Part shown: in pieces, positions 16,310 through 24,642 of the stretch
Layout of the letters: each line of letters opens with the position of its first letter
Numbering within the stretch: the stretch's first letter is position 1
Assembly (NCBI GenBank): GCA_965116245.1
Contig: OZ220497.1
Location: forward strand, 2,604,001 to 2,668,000
Direction: 5' to 3'
Source of the DNA: Poriferisodalis sp965116245
GTDB taxonomy: Bacteria > Actinomycetota > Acidimicrobiia > Acidimicrobiales > Poriferisodalaceae
DNA length: 64,000 nucleotides
Position numbers and translations under genes: made by a program
Notes under the pieces: model-generated
Database searches by the model: none
Told to the model about the DNA's origin: nothing
Seen by the model: only the letters and a program-made list of their open reading frames with translations

Positions 16310-17356
16310 ATGCTGGTTGAGCGAATAGAAGCCAAGTGGATCGACACGTTCGCATCGGTATTTGAGTTGTGCGGTGTGGAACCACCGCAGAGCGCGGCAA
16401 TCTTGTCGGAGAGCCAGAGCAGAGCCGTCAACGTGAACTTGGCCGAACTGGCACTGGATCGGCTTGGTACGCCGCCGATTCATGTCGTGGTGCCCACGCC
16501 GCGCCAGTCGGCACCGGTGCCTGTGAGATCCACGGGAGCTTCGGATGCCATTGCTGGGTCGCCAGCGGTACTCGCAGCTCTCGGCGCGGTTGACTTCGTC
16601 GTCGACTGCACCGTGGAAGGGCTGCTGCACGCCCCGGAGCTGCCGAAGATTCTCAGCGCGGGCACCCGCATATTGATGGTCTCCAATGAGCACCCCGAAG
16701 CGCTGGAGCGCCTGGCGCCCGAGCCGGACCTGGAGCCAAAAGTAAAGGTCGGCATCAAGAAGCTGATTGCGGCATCGCAAATGCACGTCACCTCGCCAGC
16801 GGGCACCGACCTCAGCGTGAACGTCAACGGGGCGCCCTGCGGAGGCGGCTGGGGCTACACCACACGCCCCGGCACGATCAGCCACTGGCCCGGCGGGCTT
16901 TGCCTGGCATTCCCCGATGCCAATACTGTGAACGGCACCATCGTGATGGACCGCGGCGACATGAACCTCACCTTCAAGCGGTACATCGAGTCACCGGTAA
17001 CGCTTCACATTCGCGACGACTACGTCGTAGACGTCGAAGGCAGCGGCACCGACGCAGCGCTGTTTCGCAGCTACACCGACGCCTGGGGCGACCGCGAGGC
17101 ATATGCCACCAGCCACGTCGGCTGGGGCATGAACCCTCGAGCGCGCTGGGACACCATGTCCATGTATGACCGCAGTCAAACCAACGGCACCGAGCAACGA
17201 GCTTTTGCTGGCAATTTCCTGTACTCCACGGGTGCCAACGAGCACGCCGGACGCCACACATTGGGTCACTTTGACCTTCCGCTGCGAAACCACAGCGTCT
17301 TCCTGGACGGCGAGGCAGTTGTCGTCGACGGTGCCTTGCAGGGCGACCTGGCCTGA
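16310..17356 (+). CDS. NicX-like (2,5-dihydroxypyridine 5,6-dioxygenase / M29-like) metalloenzyme
   Basis: 348 aa. The C-terminal half resembles Pseudomonas NicX: SHVGWGMNPRARW, RAFAGNFLYSTGAN and a GHFDLPLRNHSVFLD stretch. The iron ligands known for NicX (two His, one Asp) correspond to H269, H320 and D322. NicX opens the ring of 2,5-dihydroxypyridine in nicotinate breakdown; related proteins are annotated as leucyl aminopeptidase-like. The next genes on the strand are an acyl-CoA synthetase, a hydroxyacid dehydrogenase and an aminotransferase, which would suit a small catabolic set, but no other nicotinate gene is near. The substrate is uncertain. Confidence 0.72.
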   Translation: MLVERIEAKWIDTFASVFELCGVEPPQSAAILSESQSRAVNVNLAELALDRLGTPPIHVVVPTPRQSAPVPVRSTGASDAIAGSPAVLAALGAVDFVVDCTVEGLLHAPELPKILSAGTRILMVSNEHPEALERLAPEPDLEPKVKVGIKKLIAASQMHVTSPAGTDLSVNVNGAPCGGGWGYTTRPGTISHWPGGLCLAFPDANTVNGTIVMDRGDMNLTFKRYIESPVTLHIRDDYVVDVEGSGTDAALFRSYTDAWGDREAYATSHVGWGMNPRARWDTMSMYDRSQTNGTEQRAFAGNFLYSTGANEHAGRHTLGHFDLPLRNHSVFLDGEAVVVDGALQGDLA

Positions 17357-17445
17357 ACCGATCTGGCCTGAACCCAGTCGACCCGCCCAATAGACCAGTC
17401 CAGTAGACGAGTCCAGTAGACCGGCCCAGTAGACCAGCCCAGCAA
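17345..17445 (+). repeat. Stop-codon array after the NicX-like gene (15-bp then 13-bp units)
   Basis: The gene end GACCTGGCCTGAACC is repeated once with TGA at 17354 and 17369. A 13-bp series CAGTAGACCAGTC follows, with TAG at 17391, 17404, 17417 and 17430. Every unit up to there keeps a stop codon. Confidence 0.8.
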
Positions 17446-17466
17446 GCCCCGCAAAAACGCCCGGTA

Positions 17467-19065
17467 GTGCAACCAGCAGTGCGCCCTCACGCAACCAACC
17501 AGCGACCGCGTGCGTCAGGCACAGACCTGGCGGCTCGCATTGAGCGCTGGGCCGATCACCGACCAGAGTCGATCGCAGTCGCATTTGAGGGCGTCGAGCA
17601 CAGCTATCGGTCGTTCGCCCATCAGATCGCCGCGACAGCGCGCTGGCTGGCCAGTGTCGGCGTCAGCGAAGGCGACCGCGTTGCGTGGCTCGGCCCGAAC
17701 CGACCTGCTGCGCTGCGATTGATGCTTGGCTGCTCTTGGCTCGGCGCCATCTACTTGCCGTTGAACTCGCGCTTGGCGGCGCCCGAACATCGCTGGATAC
17801 TTGATCACGCCCAACCCGCCCTACTCGTACTAGATGCAGCCTTCGAGCAGCACGGTGAGAGGCTGGGCGCCAACTGCGAAACCCGGGTCCTAGCCGACGA
17901 ACCAGCATTTCCCGACGCGCCTAGTGAGCTCGCACCCAGGCGAGGCACTCCAGCGCATCCCGTCTTGTTGGCGTACACCTCCGGAACCACAGGACATCCC
18001 AAAGGTGCCGTATTGGACCAGGCCGCCATGGCCGCTAACGCCGTCAACTCGACACATGCGCACGATCTCACCAGCCGCGACCGGGTGCTCACCACCATCC
18101 CCTTGTTCCATGTCGGCGGGTTGAACATTCAAACGCTGCCAGCAGTGCTGGGCGGTGCGGCGGTACTGATCCAGCGTGCCTTCGACGCTGGCCAGTTCCT
18201 GGACGACGTTGAACGGTGGCAACCCACCTGGACAGTGCTGGTGCCTGCGGCGCTCACCGCAGTGGCGGCGCACCCACGCTTCGCCTCCGCCGACCTGGAC
18301 TCGCTGCGCGGCATCATGACAGGGTCGTCGCCGGTGCCAACGGCCTCGACCCAGCCCTTCTTTGAGCGCGGTTTGCCAGTGGGCCAGATCTACGGCTCAA
18401 CTGAGACCGCACCGATAGCCGTGCATTTGCGCTGCGACGAGGCCGCACAGCGTCGGGGTTCGTGCGGTAAGCCCTCCACGATGTGTGAGGTTCGCGTTGT
18501 TGCCGATGCGGGCACGGATGCCGCTGCGGGCCAACGTGGCGAAGTCTGGGTGCGTGGACCCAGCGTTTTGCGCGAATACTGGCGCGACCCGCAGGCCACA
18601 GCAGAGGCGCTGAAAGACGGTTGGTTCCGCACCGGCGACATAGGCCACACCGATGATGAGGGCTGGCTCTACATAGACGATCGCCGCACCGACATGATCA
18701 TTTCCGGCGGTGAGAACATTTACCCAGCCGAACTAGAGGCAGTGCTACTCGAGGCAGTGCTGTCGGGCAGCGATTTGGTGACCGAAGCCACCGTCGTAGG
18801 TGTGCCCGACGAACGGTGGGGCGAAGCGCCGGTGATAGTGGCAGTACCGAACGCCGCCCTGGACAGCGTCGCCAGTCACAGCAACGCCAATGACATTGTC
18901 GCCTCTGCCCTGTTGAGCCTGTTTGAAGGCCGCCTGGCGCGCTTCAAACACCCCAAGGCCGTGTTCTGGGTTGATCAGCTTCCCCGCACAGCTCTAGGCA
19001 AAGTCCGCAAACATGAGGTAAGAGCCATGCTCAACCAACACCAGCGAGTCCACCGTGCCCAGTAA
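17467..19065 (+). CDS. AMP-dependent acyl-CoA synthetase/ligase
   Basis: 532 aa. The P-loop-like LLAYTSGTTGHPKGAV, the YGSTETAP motif, and GWFRTGDIGHTDDEGWLYIDDR with the C-terminal RTALGKVRKHE lysine are all present, so the enzyme should activate a carboxylate via an acyl-adenylate to acyl-CoA. The order and length fit the medium/long-chain and aryl-CoA synthetases; the acid is not known. GTG 17467 lies after the repeat array. The 3' end overlaps the start of the next gene by 11 bp, so the two are one operon. Confidence 0.92.
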   Translation: MQPAVRPHATNQRPRASGTDLAARIERWADHRPESIAVAFEGVEHSYRSFAHQIAATARWLASVGVSEGDRVAWLGPNRPAALRLMLGCSWLGAIYLPLNSRLAAPEHRWILDHAQPALLVLDAAFEQHGERLGANCETRVLADEPAFPDAPSELAPRRGTPAHPVLLAYTSGTTGHPKGAVLDQAAMAANAVNSTHAHDLTSRDRVLTTIPLFHVGGLNIQTLPAVLGGAAVLIQRAFDAGQFLDDVERWQPTWTVLVPAALTAVAAHPRFASADLDSLRGIMTGSSPVPTASTQPFFERGLPVGQIYGSTETAPIAVHLRCDEAAQRRGSCGKPSTMCEVRVVADAGTDAAAGQRGEVWVRGPSVLREYWRDPQATAEALKDGWFRTGDIGHTDDEGWLYIDDRRTDMIISGGENIYPAELEAVLLEAVLSGSDLVTEATVVGVPDERWGEAPVIVAVPNAALDSVASHSNANDIVASALLSLFEGRLARFKHPKAVFWVDQLPRTALGKVRKHEVRAMLNQHQRVHRAQ

Positions 19066-19930
19066 TGTCGCATTCATCGGGTTGGGTGTCATGGGCTATC
19101 CCATGGCGGGACACTTGGCCTCGGCAGGTCATCAGGTCACTGTTTTCAATCGCACAGGTGCTGTGGCGCAGCGTTGGGCAACCGCACATGTTGGCCGCGT
19201 AGCCGACTCACCTGCCCAAGCCGCTGCTGAAGCCACGATCGTGTTTGTGTGCGTCGGGGCCGATGACGACGTGCGCTCTGTTGTCCTCGGCGAGCACGGC
19301 GCACTGTCGGCTATGAGCAGCGGCTCGGTTCTGGTGGATCACACCACTGCATCGGCGGACCTGGCGCGCGAACTGGCCGATGCTTGCGGCCAGGCAGGTG
19401 TGGGCTTTGTGGACGCTCCTGTTTCGGGGGGCGAAGCTGGTGCCCAAAACGGCATCCTAACTGTCATGTGTGGTGGCGAAGCTGAGCACTTTGAGCGCAC
19501 TCGGCCAGTCATGGATGCCTACGCCAGGGCTGTCACGCTGGTCGGTCCCATCGGGTCGGGCCAGCTCACCAAGATGGTGAACCAGGTCTGCATTGCCGGT
19601 CTAGTACAGGCGCTGTCGGAAGGGCTTGAGTTTGGGCGTCGTGCTGGCCTCGACCTGAGCGTGGTGCTGGACACGATCTCACAGGGCGCTGCCGGTTCGT
19701 GGCAGATGTCCAACCGTGGCACCACAATGGTGGCCGACGAGTTTGATTTCGGCTTCGCAGTGGACTGGATGCGCAAGGACCTCAGCATCGTGCTCGCCGA
19801 AGCGCAACAAAACGGCGCTCCGCTGCCGGTCACCGCGCTGGTGGATCAGTTCTACAAACGCATCCAGGAGCTAGGTGGCAACCGCTGGGACACGTCCAGC
19901 CTCATTGCCCTGCTGCGCCCACCCGACTAG
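19055..19930 (+). CDS. 3-hydroxyisobutyrate dehydrogenase-family NAD(P)-dependent oxidoreductase
   Basis: 291 aa. The Rossmann motif IGLGVMGYPMAGHLASAGH opens the protein; VDAPVSGGEAGA and the catalytic-lysine segment GSGQLTKMVNQ follow, all standard for the beta-hydroxyacid dehydrogenase family (3-hydroxyisobutyrate, tartronate semialdehyde, 6-phosphogluconate-like). Length is normal. Overlap with the acyl-CoA synthetase gene suggests a shared catabolic task such as branched-chain or short hydroxy-acid breakdown. A tartronate-semialdehyde role next to a glyoxylate aminotransferase is also possible. Confidence 0.88.
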   Translation: MPSNVAFIGLGVMGYPMAGHLASAGHQVTVFNRTGAVAQRWATAHVGRVADSPAQAAAEATIVFVCVGADDDVRSVVLGEHGALSAMSSGSVLVDHTTASADLARELADACGQAGVGFVDAPVSGGEAGAQNGILTVMCGGEAEHFERTRPVMDAYARAVTLVGPIGSGQLTKMVNQVCIAGLVQALSEGLEFGRRAGLDLSVVLDTISQGAAGSWQMSNRGTTMVADEFDFGFAVDWMRKDLSIVLAEAQQNGAPLPVTALVDQFYKRIQELGGNRWDTSSLIALLRPPD

Positions 19931-20041
19931 CTAGAACCAACCCGCGCATCAGGCACGCTGCATCAGCCACGCTCGCTCGGCTCAAGCATCCACCGCGTAT
20001 CTGCCGCGCGCCATCCGGGAAGTTCAGTACCGTGCGCAACC

Positions 20042-21124
20042 GTGCCACACAGCGACCGCATTTTGATGGGCCCAGGGCCCTCCAACCCCTATCCGGAAGT
20101 CACCGAGGCGTTCGCCCGCCCGGTGCTGGGCCATCTAGACGCTGAGTTCATAGCTCTGCTGGATGAAACCTGCGAACGGCTGCGAACCGTGTGGCAGACC
20201 CAAAACTCGCTCACCTTTCCGGTCAGCGCAACCGGTTCGGCCGGTATGGAAGCGTCGTTCTGCAATTTCGTTGAACCGGGTGACACTGTGGTTATTGGTG
20301 TCAATGGCGTGTTTGGCTCGCGCATGTGCGATGTGGCTGGTCGCTGCGGCGCCAAAGTCGTGGCAGTGGAGGAAGCCTGGGGGCGTGCCATCGATCCGCA
20401 GCGTCTCCTGGACGCTCACCCGGCACCGAAGATCATCGCGGTGGTACACGCGGAGACATCAACTGGTGTTCGTAACGACATAGCGCCCCTGGGCCACAAC
20501 AAGGGTGATGCGCTGCTGCTTGTGGACTGCGTCACATCGTTGGGAGGCATTGAGGTTGCCATCGACGACTGGAGCGTTGATATTGCCTACAGCGGAACGC
20601 AGAAGTGTCTAGGCGTGCCGCCGGGGCTGGCACCTATGACAGTGAGCGACCGCGCTCTCGAAGCGCTAGTGGACAAACCCCAAAGCTGGTACCTAGACCT
20701 CAACATGATCAAGGCATACGTAGCCGGTGAGGGTGCCCGGGCGTATCACCACACCGCGCCGATCTCGATGATCTATGCGCTTCATGCCGGTCTCGGCACT
20801 GTGCTTGCGGAGGGACTCCAAAATGCTTGGTCTCGCCATCAGAGCTGCGGCGACGTGCTTCATGCGCGCTTGCCCGAACTCGGATTTGAACTCTGGGCTC
20901 AAGAAGGTCATTGCCTGCCCGAGCTGACCACAGTCACGCTGCCAGCCGGTTTAGATGATGCTGCGGGTCGCCGCACGCTGTTGGAGCGCTACGGCATAGA
21001 GGTAGGCGGCGGGCTCGGTCCTGTCGCAGGCAAGGTCTGGCGTATCGGTTGCATGGGTCACACGGCACGGATGCGGAACGTCACCATGCTGCTGGGAGCG
21101 CTTGAAGAACTCGTGCGCAGTTGA
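20042..21124 (+). CDS. Class V PLP aminotransferase (alanine/serine-glyoxylate type)
   Basis: 360 aa. RILMGPGPSNPYPEV, LTFPVSATGSAGMEAS, ETSTGVRNDIAPLG and VDCVTSLGGIEVAIDDW are typical of the alanine-glyoxylate and serine-glyoxylate aminotransferases. The PLP lysine is in YSGTQKCLGVPPGLAP. The enzyme would turn glyoxylate into glycine using alanine or serine as donor. That would feed glycine to the cleavage system encoded elsewhere in the window. The 111-bp gap before it holds a short duplicated GCATCAGGCACGCT motif. Confidence 0.9.
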   Translation: MPHSDRILMGPGPSNPYPEVTEAFARPVLGHLDAEFIALLDETCERLRTVWQTQNSLTFPVSATGSAGMEASFCNFVEPGDTVVIGVNGVFGSRMCDVAGRCGAKVVAVEEAWGRAIDPQRLLDAHPAPKIIAVVHAETSTGVRNDIAPLGHNKGDALLLVDCVTSLGGIEVAIDDWSVDIAYSGTQKCLGVPPGLAPMTVSDRALEALVDKPQSWYLDLNMIKAYVAGEGARAYHHTAPISMIYALHAGLGTVLAEGLQNAWSRHQSCGDVLHARLPELGFELWAQEGHCLPELTTVTLPAGLDDAAGRRTLLERYGIEVGGGLGPVAGKVWRIGCMGHTARMRNVTMLLGALEELVRS

Positions 21125-21220
21125 ACTGGGCGACCCGACCTGTGTAGCCCACTGCGCAGCCCAACGAGAGCTGGTCAACCTAAAGTGAGCTGGGCAGCTC
21201 AAGGATCTGCCTAACGCGTC

Positions 21221-22399
21221 TCAACCTGTTGGGTGCAGCTCCAGTGATTCCCGGCCGAGTGCGGCCCGGTAGGTGTTGTGGAAATGATGCAGCGCAGGCT
21301 CGTTGCGCCCGAACACAACATGCTCAAGTTTGCCGCTGTTGGCTGAGCGCTGCTGACTGGCGCTCATCACATAATCCTCGTCGCGGATTACGGTACTGAA
21401 CCCCCGAGAGGCCTCTGCGAAGAAGTCAACTTCTTCGGCGTTCTGCGCAATACCTGGCCTCAGATAGAACGAGATTTGACTGGTGTGGCGGCCGGGATCG
21501 GTCGGGTGGGGATACGCCCGCACCAAGAACAGCACTTCACGGGACGGAATTAGCTGCACGTTCGGAAACAGCCAGTAAACCGGCAGGCCATAGCGGGTTA
21601 TGTCCCATTCGGATGGTGGCCGCTCGCGTGCTTCTTCAATGACTCGTCGACACAGAATGAGTCGGTGGTGGCGCCCGAACTCGTCGTAACACTGCACGTT
21701 GCCGTAGAAGTCGTTGGACAGCGTGTCGGAGTGCAGCACTGGGAAGTGATAGGTCTCGCCAAACGTGTCCATAGCGAGCTTCCAGTTGCACTCGACTTCG
21801 TAGGTGTCGCAGCCCAGCCACTGCAGCTCGCCAAAGTCCCAGCCAGCAAAATCCGCCGTTAGCTCATCCCCCAGCAACTCATCGGGATTGAGCACCCCGT
21901 CAACCTGGGGATGTACCCATAACAGCCCATGACGTTCCATTGCTGGCAGTTCCACTAGGCCCAGTTCGTCACGGTCAAGTTCACCGAAATGATCTGATTT
22001 GGGCAGACCCACCAGCGCACCTTCGGTGTCGTAGGTCCAGTTGTGGAACGGGCACGCAAACCGTCTCTTGTGTCCGCGCGGCTCAGATTCCAACACAACG
22101 CCACGGTGACGGCAGGAATTCACGAACGCACGGAATCGACCACTGGGCGAGCGCACCAACAGCAGCGGTGTGCCCAGATCGTTCTGGGTCACGAAAGAAC
22201 CCGCTTCAGCCAGATCGCCCGACAGCCCGACAATCTGGGGATGGGCCTCAAAGAACTCTTGCCGTTCCAGCACTGCGAGCCCTGGGTCGGTATAGGAAGA
22301 CGTGGGGTTATAGCGCACGCCACCCGCGTCCACATTGGTGCCCGAGTCAAGCCGCGCCAGCAGCGTCTTGATATGGCTGATCTGTTCGGTGTGGTTCAT
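21221..22399 (-). CDS. Rieske-type aromatic ring-hydroxylating dioxygenase, alpha subunit
   Basis: 392 aa. The Rieske [2Fe-2S] ligands are C96-x-H98 (CRHRG) and C116-x2-H119 (CPFHNWTYD). The mononuclear iron site is in MDTFGETYHFPVLHSD, with two His and a later Asp. The fold hydroxylates or demethylates aromatic or N-methyl compounds using electrons from a reductase. No reductase or beta subunit gene lies beside it, so the partner is elsewhere. It converges with the aminotransferase gene. Confidence 0.9.
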   Translation of the reverse strand: MNHTEQISHIKTLLARLDSGTNVDAGGVRYNPTSSYTDPGLAVLERQEFFEAHPQIVGLSGDLAEAGSFVTQNDLGTPLLLVRSPSGRFRAFVNSCRHRGVVLESEPRGHKRRFACPFHNWTYDTEGALVGLPKSDHFGELDRDELGLVELPAMERHGLLWVHPQVDGVLNPDELLGDELTADFAGWDFGELQWLGCDTYEVECNWKLAMDTFGETYHFPVLHSDTLSNDFYGNVQCYDEFGRHHRLILCRRVIEEARERPPSEWDITRYGLPVYWLFPNVQLIPSREVLFLVRAYPHPTDPGRHTSQISFYLRPGIAQNAEEVDFFAEASRGFSTVIRDEDYVMSASQQRSANSGKLEHVVFGRNEPALHHFHNTYRAALGRESLELHPTG

Positions 22400-22595
22400 A
22401 TCTGCAGCCTGTCAGCTAGTCAGCCTGTCAGCCCTAGCTCATCGATGCAGCGAGGAACTAGCTCAACAGGACTGTTTCAACCAAGCGGAATTATGCCACA
22501 TGCGCCATCCTGCGCAAATCCATTGCACAAGCCAGCAAAAGCCCACAAAGCTGCGATCCTGCGGCTCGGCAGAAATCCGGCGTCCCGCGACCAAG
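22400..22595. other. Intergenic region upstream of the protease locus
   Basis: The first ~100 bp are the upstream region of the Rieske gene, with a doubled CAGCCTGTCAGC. From about 22560 the sequence is a copy of the region that precedes the other two protease genes. No RNA gene was seen. Confidence 0.5.
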
Positions 22596-22612
22596 TGCAC
22601 CCAGCATGTGCA
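22596..22612. promoter_or_regulatory. Inverted repeat upstream of protease copy 1
   Basis: TGCAC (22596-22600) and GTGCA (22608-22612) flank CCAGCAT. It is the weakest of three equivalent copies; see those at 24611 and 27692. It is followed by ATTACGGTG and the shortened protease gene. Confidence 0.5.
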
Positions 22613-22626
22613 TTACGGTGTGATTT

Positions 22627-23742
22627 ATGAATAAGGCGGCTGCGTTGGCGGACGCGCACGCGGATGTCGAGATCCGCCTCGGCGCATCCCATTCGCTGCG
22701 GGATCTGCTCAAAACGCAAGACAGTTTCGGCGATGGCAGCGAAATTGGTCCGATAGGTCAAGTCACTGAACAACCGCGAGCCGTTGTCGACTACTCAGAC
22801 ATCATCACGTTCACTGAAGTGGACATGGATACGAACGCTCTTCATATCGGCATTGACCCGGCACTCGCTCCTGCGACACTTCCGAGCAGTTCACTGGGCG
22901 GGCTCCTGGACGACGACGCCCCCTCCCTAGGCACAGGTGGCACCACGGATGCAGAGCTACGAGAAGCAATCACGGAACTCGAGTCAGATTTCCACGGGAG
23001 CATCTCTGTCGCATACAAGGTCGTCGACGGCCGAAACATCGCCAACGATGCGATGTTCGACGCAGGCCGGCCGATGTTCCGAGGTTCAAAAAAGGCATGC
23101 ACGTCAGGCTTCACCGCGCAGCTTGACGGCACCGACACTTACGGCATCATCACGGCTGGCCATTGCACAGGAACTCTCCAAATGAACGGTGTCACGCTGC
23201 CCTGGGATCGAGGATACAATAGCATCACAGCAGACGCTGAGTTCCGCAAAGTTACCCGCGGGGATGACGGCGAGGATCATGTGTTGCGGTCACAGATCGC
23301 TTTCGGTGATCGGGCACCATTCACCATCCGGGTGGTCAGAAGCAAAGCCCGACGCAGCGAAATGAGAGGTCGCCTCGTATGTCACCAAGGAATGAACAGC
23401 GGAGTTTCCTGCGGGACGGTGATCAACATCCATCATCGTCCGACCTACTATAGGGCATGTGTAAGGGCCAGCGGGACAAAGCGCCATCCAGAAAGCCAAC
23501 CAACACCCTGCAGCAATGTGTTCGTCAGAGTTCACGGTCCGGACCTGAATGCCTGCAAAGGTGACAGCGGTGGCCCGTGGTTCATGGCTAGCAAGGCATA
23601 CGGCATCCACATGGCAAGCAATGGCGTGAGAAATTGCGCACGCAAGGGAGTGTACGCGACATTCTCGGCGATAGACGAAGTCGAGGATTTCTTGGACGCG
23701 ACGATCCTCATTAGCCACAACATAACCCTCATCAACAACTGA
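22627..23742 (+). CDS. Trypsin-like serine protease copy 1, N-terminally deleted (no signal peptide)
   Basis: 371 aa. From codon 4 (AAALADAHADVEIRL) it matches residues ~127 onward of copy 2, and ends in the same way. The catalytic triad is intact: His179 in GIITAGHCTG, Asp in TADAEF and Ser in KGDSGGPW. The first ~125 residues of the family (basic start, membrane segment, first part of the propeptide) are missing, yet the conserved upstream region and inverted repeat are still in place. This looks like an internal deletion that joined the promoter region to a mid-gene ATG. Without a signal peptide it should stay in the cytosol; it may be a pseudogene. Paired with lipoprotein copy 1 downstream. 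Confidence 0.75.
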   Translation: MNKAAALADAHADVEIRLGASHSLRDLLKTQDSFGDGSEIGPIGQVTEQPRAVVDYSDIITFTEVDMDTNALHIGIDPALAPATLPSSSLGGLLDDDAPSLGTGGTTDAELREAITELESDFHGSISVAYKVVDGRNIANDAMFDAGRPMFRGSKKACTSGFTAQLDGTDTYGIITAGHCTGTLQMNGVTLPWDRGYNSITADAEFRKVTRGDDGEDHVLRSQIAFGDRAPFTIRVVRSKARRSEMRGRLVCHQGMNSGVSCGTVINIHHRPTYYRACVRASGTKRHPESQPTPCSNVFVRVHGPDLNACKGDSGGPWFMASKAYGIHMASNGVRNCARKGVYATFSAIDEVEDFLDATILISHNITLINN

Positions 23743-23829
23743 TCTCAATCAACGACAGCGTGACGAATCCATGATCAGGTCATCAGCCGTGGCTCGCGAG
23801 TCTCGATTTGGAGAACAGCCGGGACAGCT

Positions 23830-24429
23830 ATGATTCGTACAGTAGTGTCGGTTCTATTCGCAGCGCTCGTCCTCATTGGCTGCTCAGAGAACTCTGTGCG
23901 CGAGATCAGCTCAATACAACCTACCAGGGCTCCGACGACATCAAGCTATAGCCCAACGACACTGACTACGGTTTGGACCCCTCCTATTCCTACCATAACC
24001 GTTCCATTAGCCGATTTCAAACGAATGAATGACCATAAACATGAGCAAGGGTACCGAGATTATGCTGGGGATGGGGTTTGCGGCTGGTTATATATCTCCG
24101 AGCCGTACGTCAATCTACTGGAGCCACTATCGCCGGACTGGAGCCCCGACGTTGACTTCGACAACTTGGATCTCGAGACTCTCGACGACGAGAGCGTCAA
24201 GATCTATTTGGTTCTCTTGCCCCGGTCCGGAACCCGCTATCACCCCCCATCGCGGTCACTATGGGTATGGGACCAAGGGCCCATGACCAATGGAGATTAC
24301 GTATGCGCTGGCGGATCTCAAGAAGGATGGCCAAGGTACCCCGTCAACATCCACGAAAGCAACCCATGGTACGCGCCAGACATGGGCCCAGCAGAACCCC
24401 CGCCCTTCAACCCGGAAACAACCCACTAA
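23830..24429 (+). CDS. Lipoprotein family member 1 (protease-linked)
   Basis: 199 aa. A short signal peptide ends in the lipobox LIGC (C ~19), so the protein should be lipid-anchored outside the membrane. A Thr/Pro-rich linker follows (APTTSSYSPTTLTTVWTPP), then a conserved domain with CGWLYISEPYVN, a DVDFDNLDLETLDDE acidic stretch, LLPRSGTRYH and a SLWVWDQGPMTNGDYVC region. Two conserved Cys (CGWL, DYVC) may form a disulfide. I do not recognise the domain. It starts 87 bp after protease copy 1, in a spacer nearly identical to the one between protease 3 and lipoprotein 4. Confidence 0.8.
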   Translation: MIRTVVSVLFAALVLIGCSENSVREISSIQPTRAPTTSSYSPTTLTTVWTPPIPTITVPLADFKRMNDHKHEQGYRDYAGDGVCGWLYISEPYVNLLEPLSPDWSPDVDFDNLDLETLDDESVKIYLVLLPRSGTRYHPPSRSLWVWDQGPMTNGDYVCAGGSQEGWPRYPVNIHESNPWYAPDMGPAEPPPFNPETTH

Positions 24430-24610
24430 CTGCCGCAACTGCTGGCACGTGCTGCCAGTCGCCCGGCCGTTGGGCATAAAGACATACGGACTTGCTCTCA
24501 GGCAGAGGACTAACGCGCTAACGAACACCGGAGGACGTCAGTCCGGAACTCGGCAGCAAATCAGAATCTAGCAGTTCAGCGTCACAGCAGTCCGGGGTGC
24601 CCGCGACCAG

Positions 24611-24629
24611 ATGCACCCACCATGTGCAT
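24611..24629. promoter_or_regulatory. Inverted repeat upstream of protease copy 2
   Basis: ATGCAC (24611-24616) and GTGCAT (24624-24629) with a 7-bp spacer, followed by TACGGTGTAAGTC and the ATG 13 bp later. The same block precedes all three protease genes, so it is probably an operator or a 5' leader hairpin. Confidence 0.6.
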
Positions 24630-24642
24630 TACGGTGTAAGTC

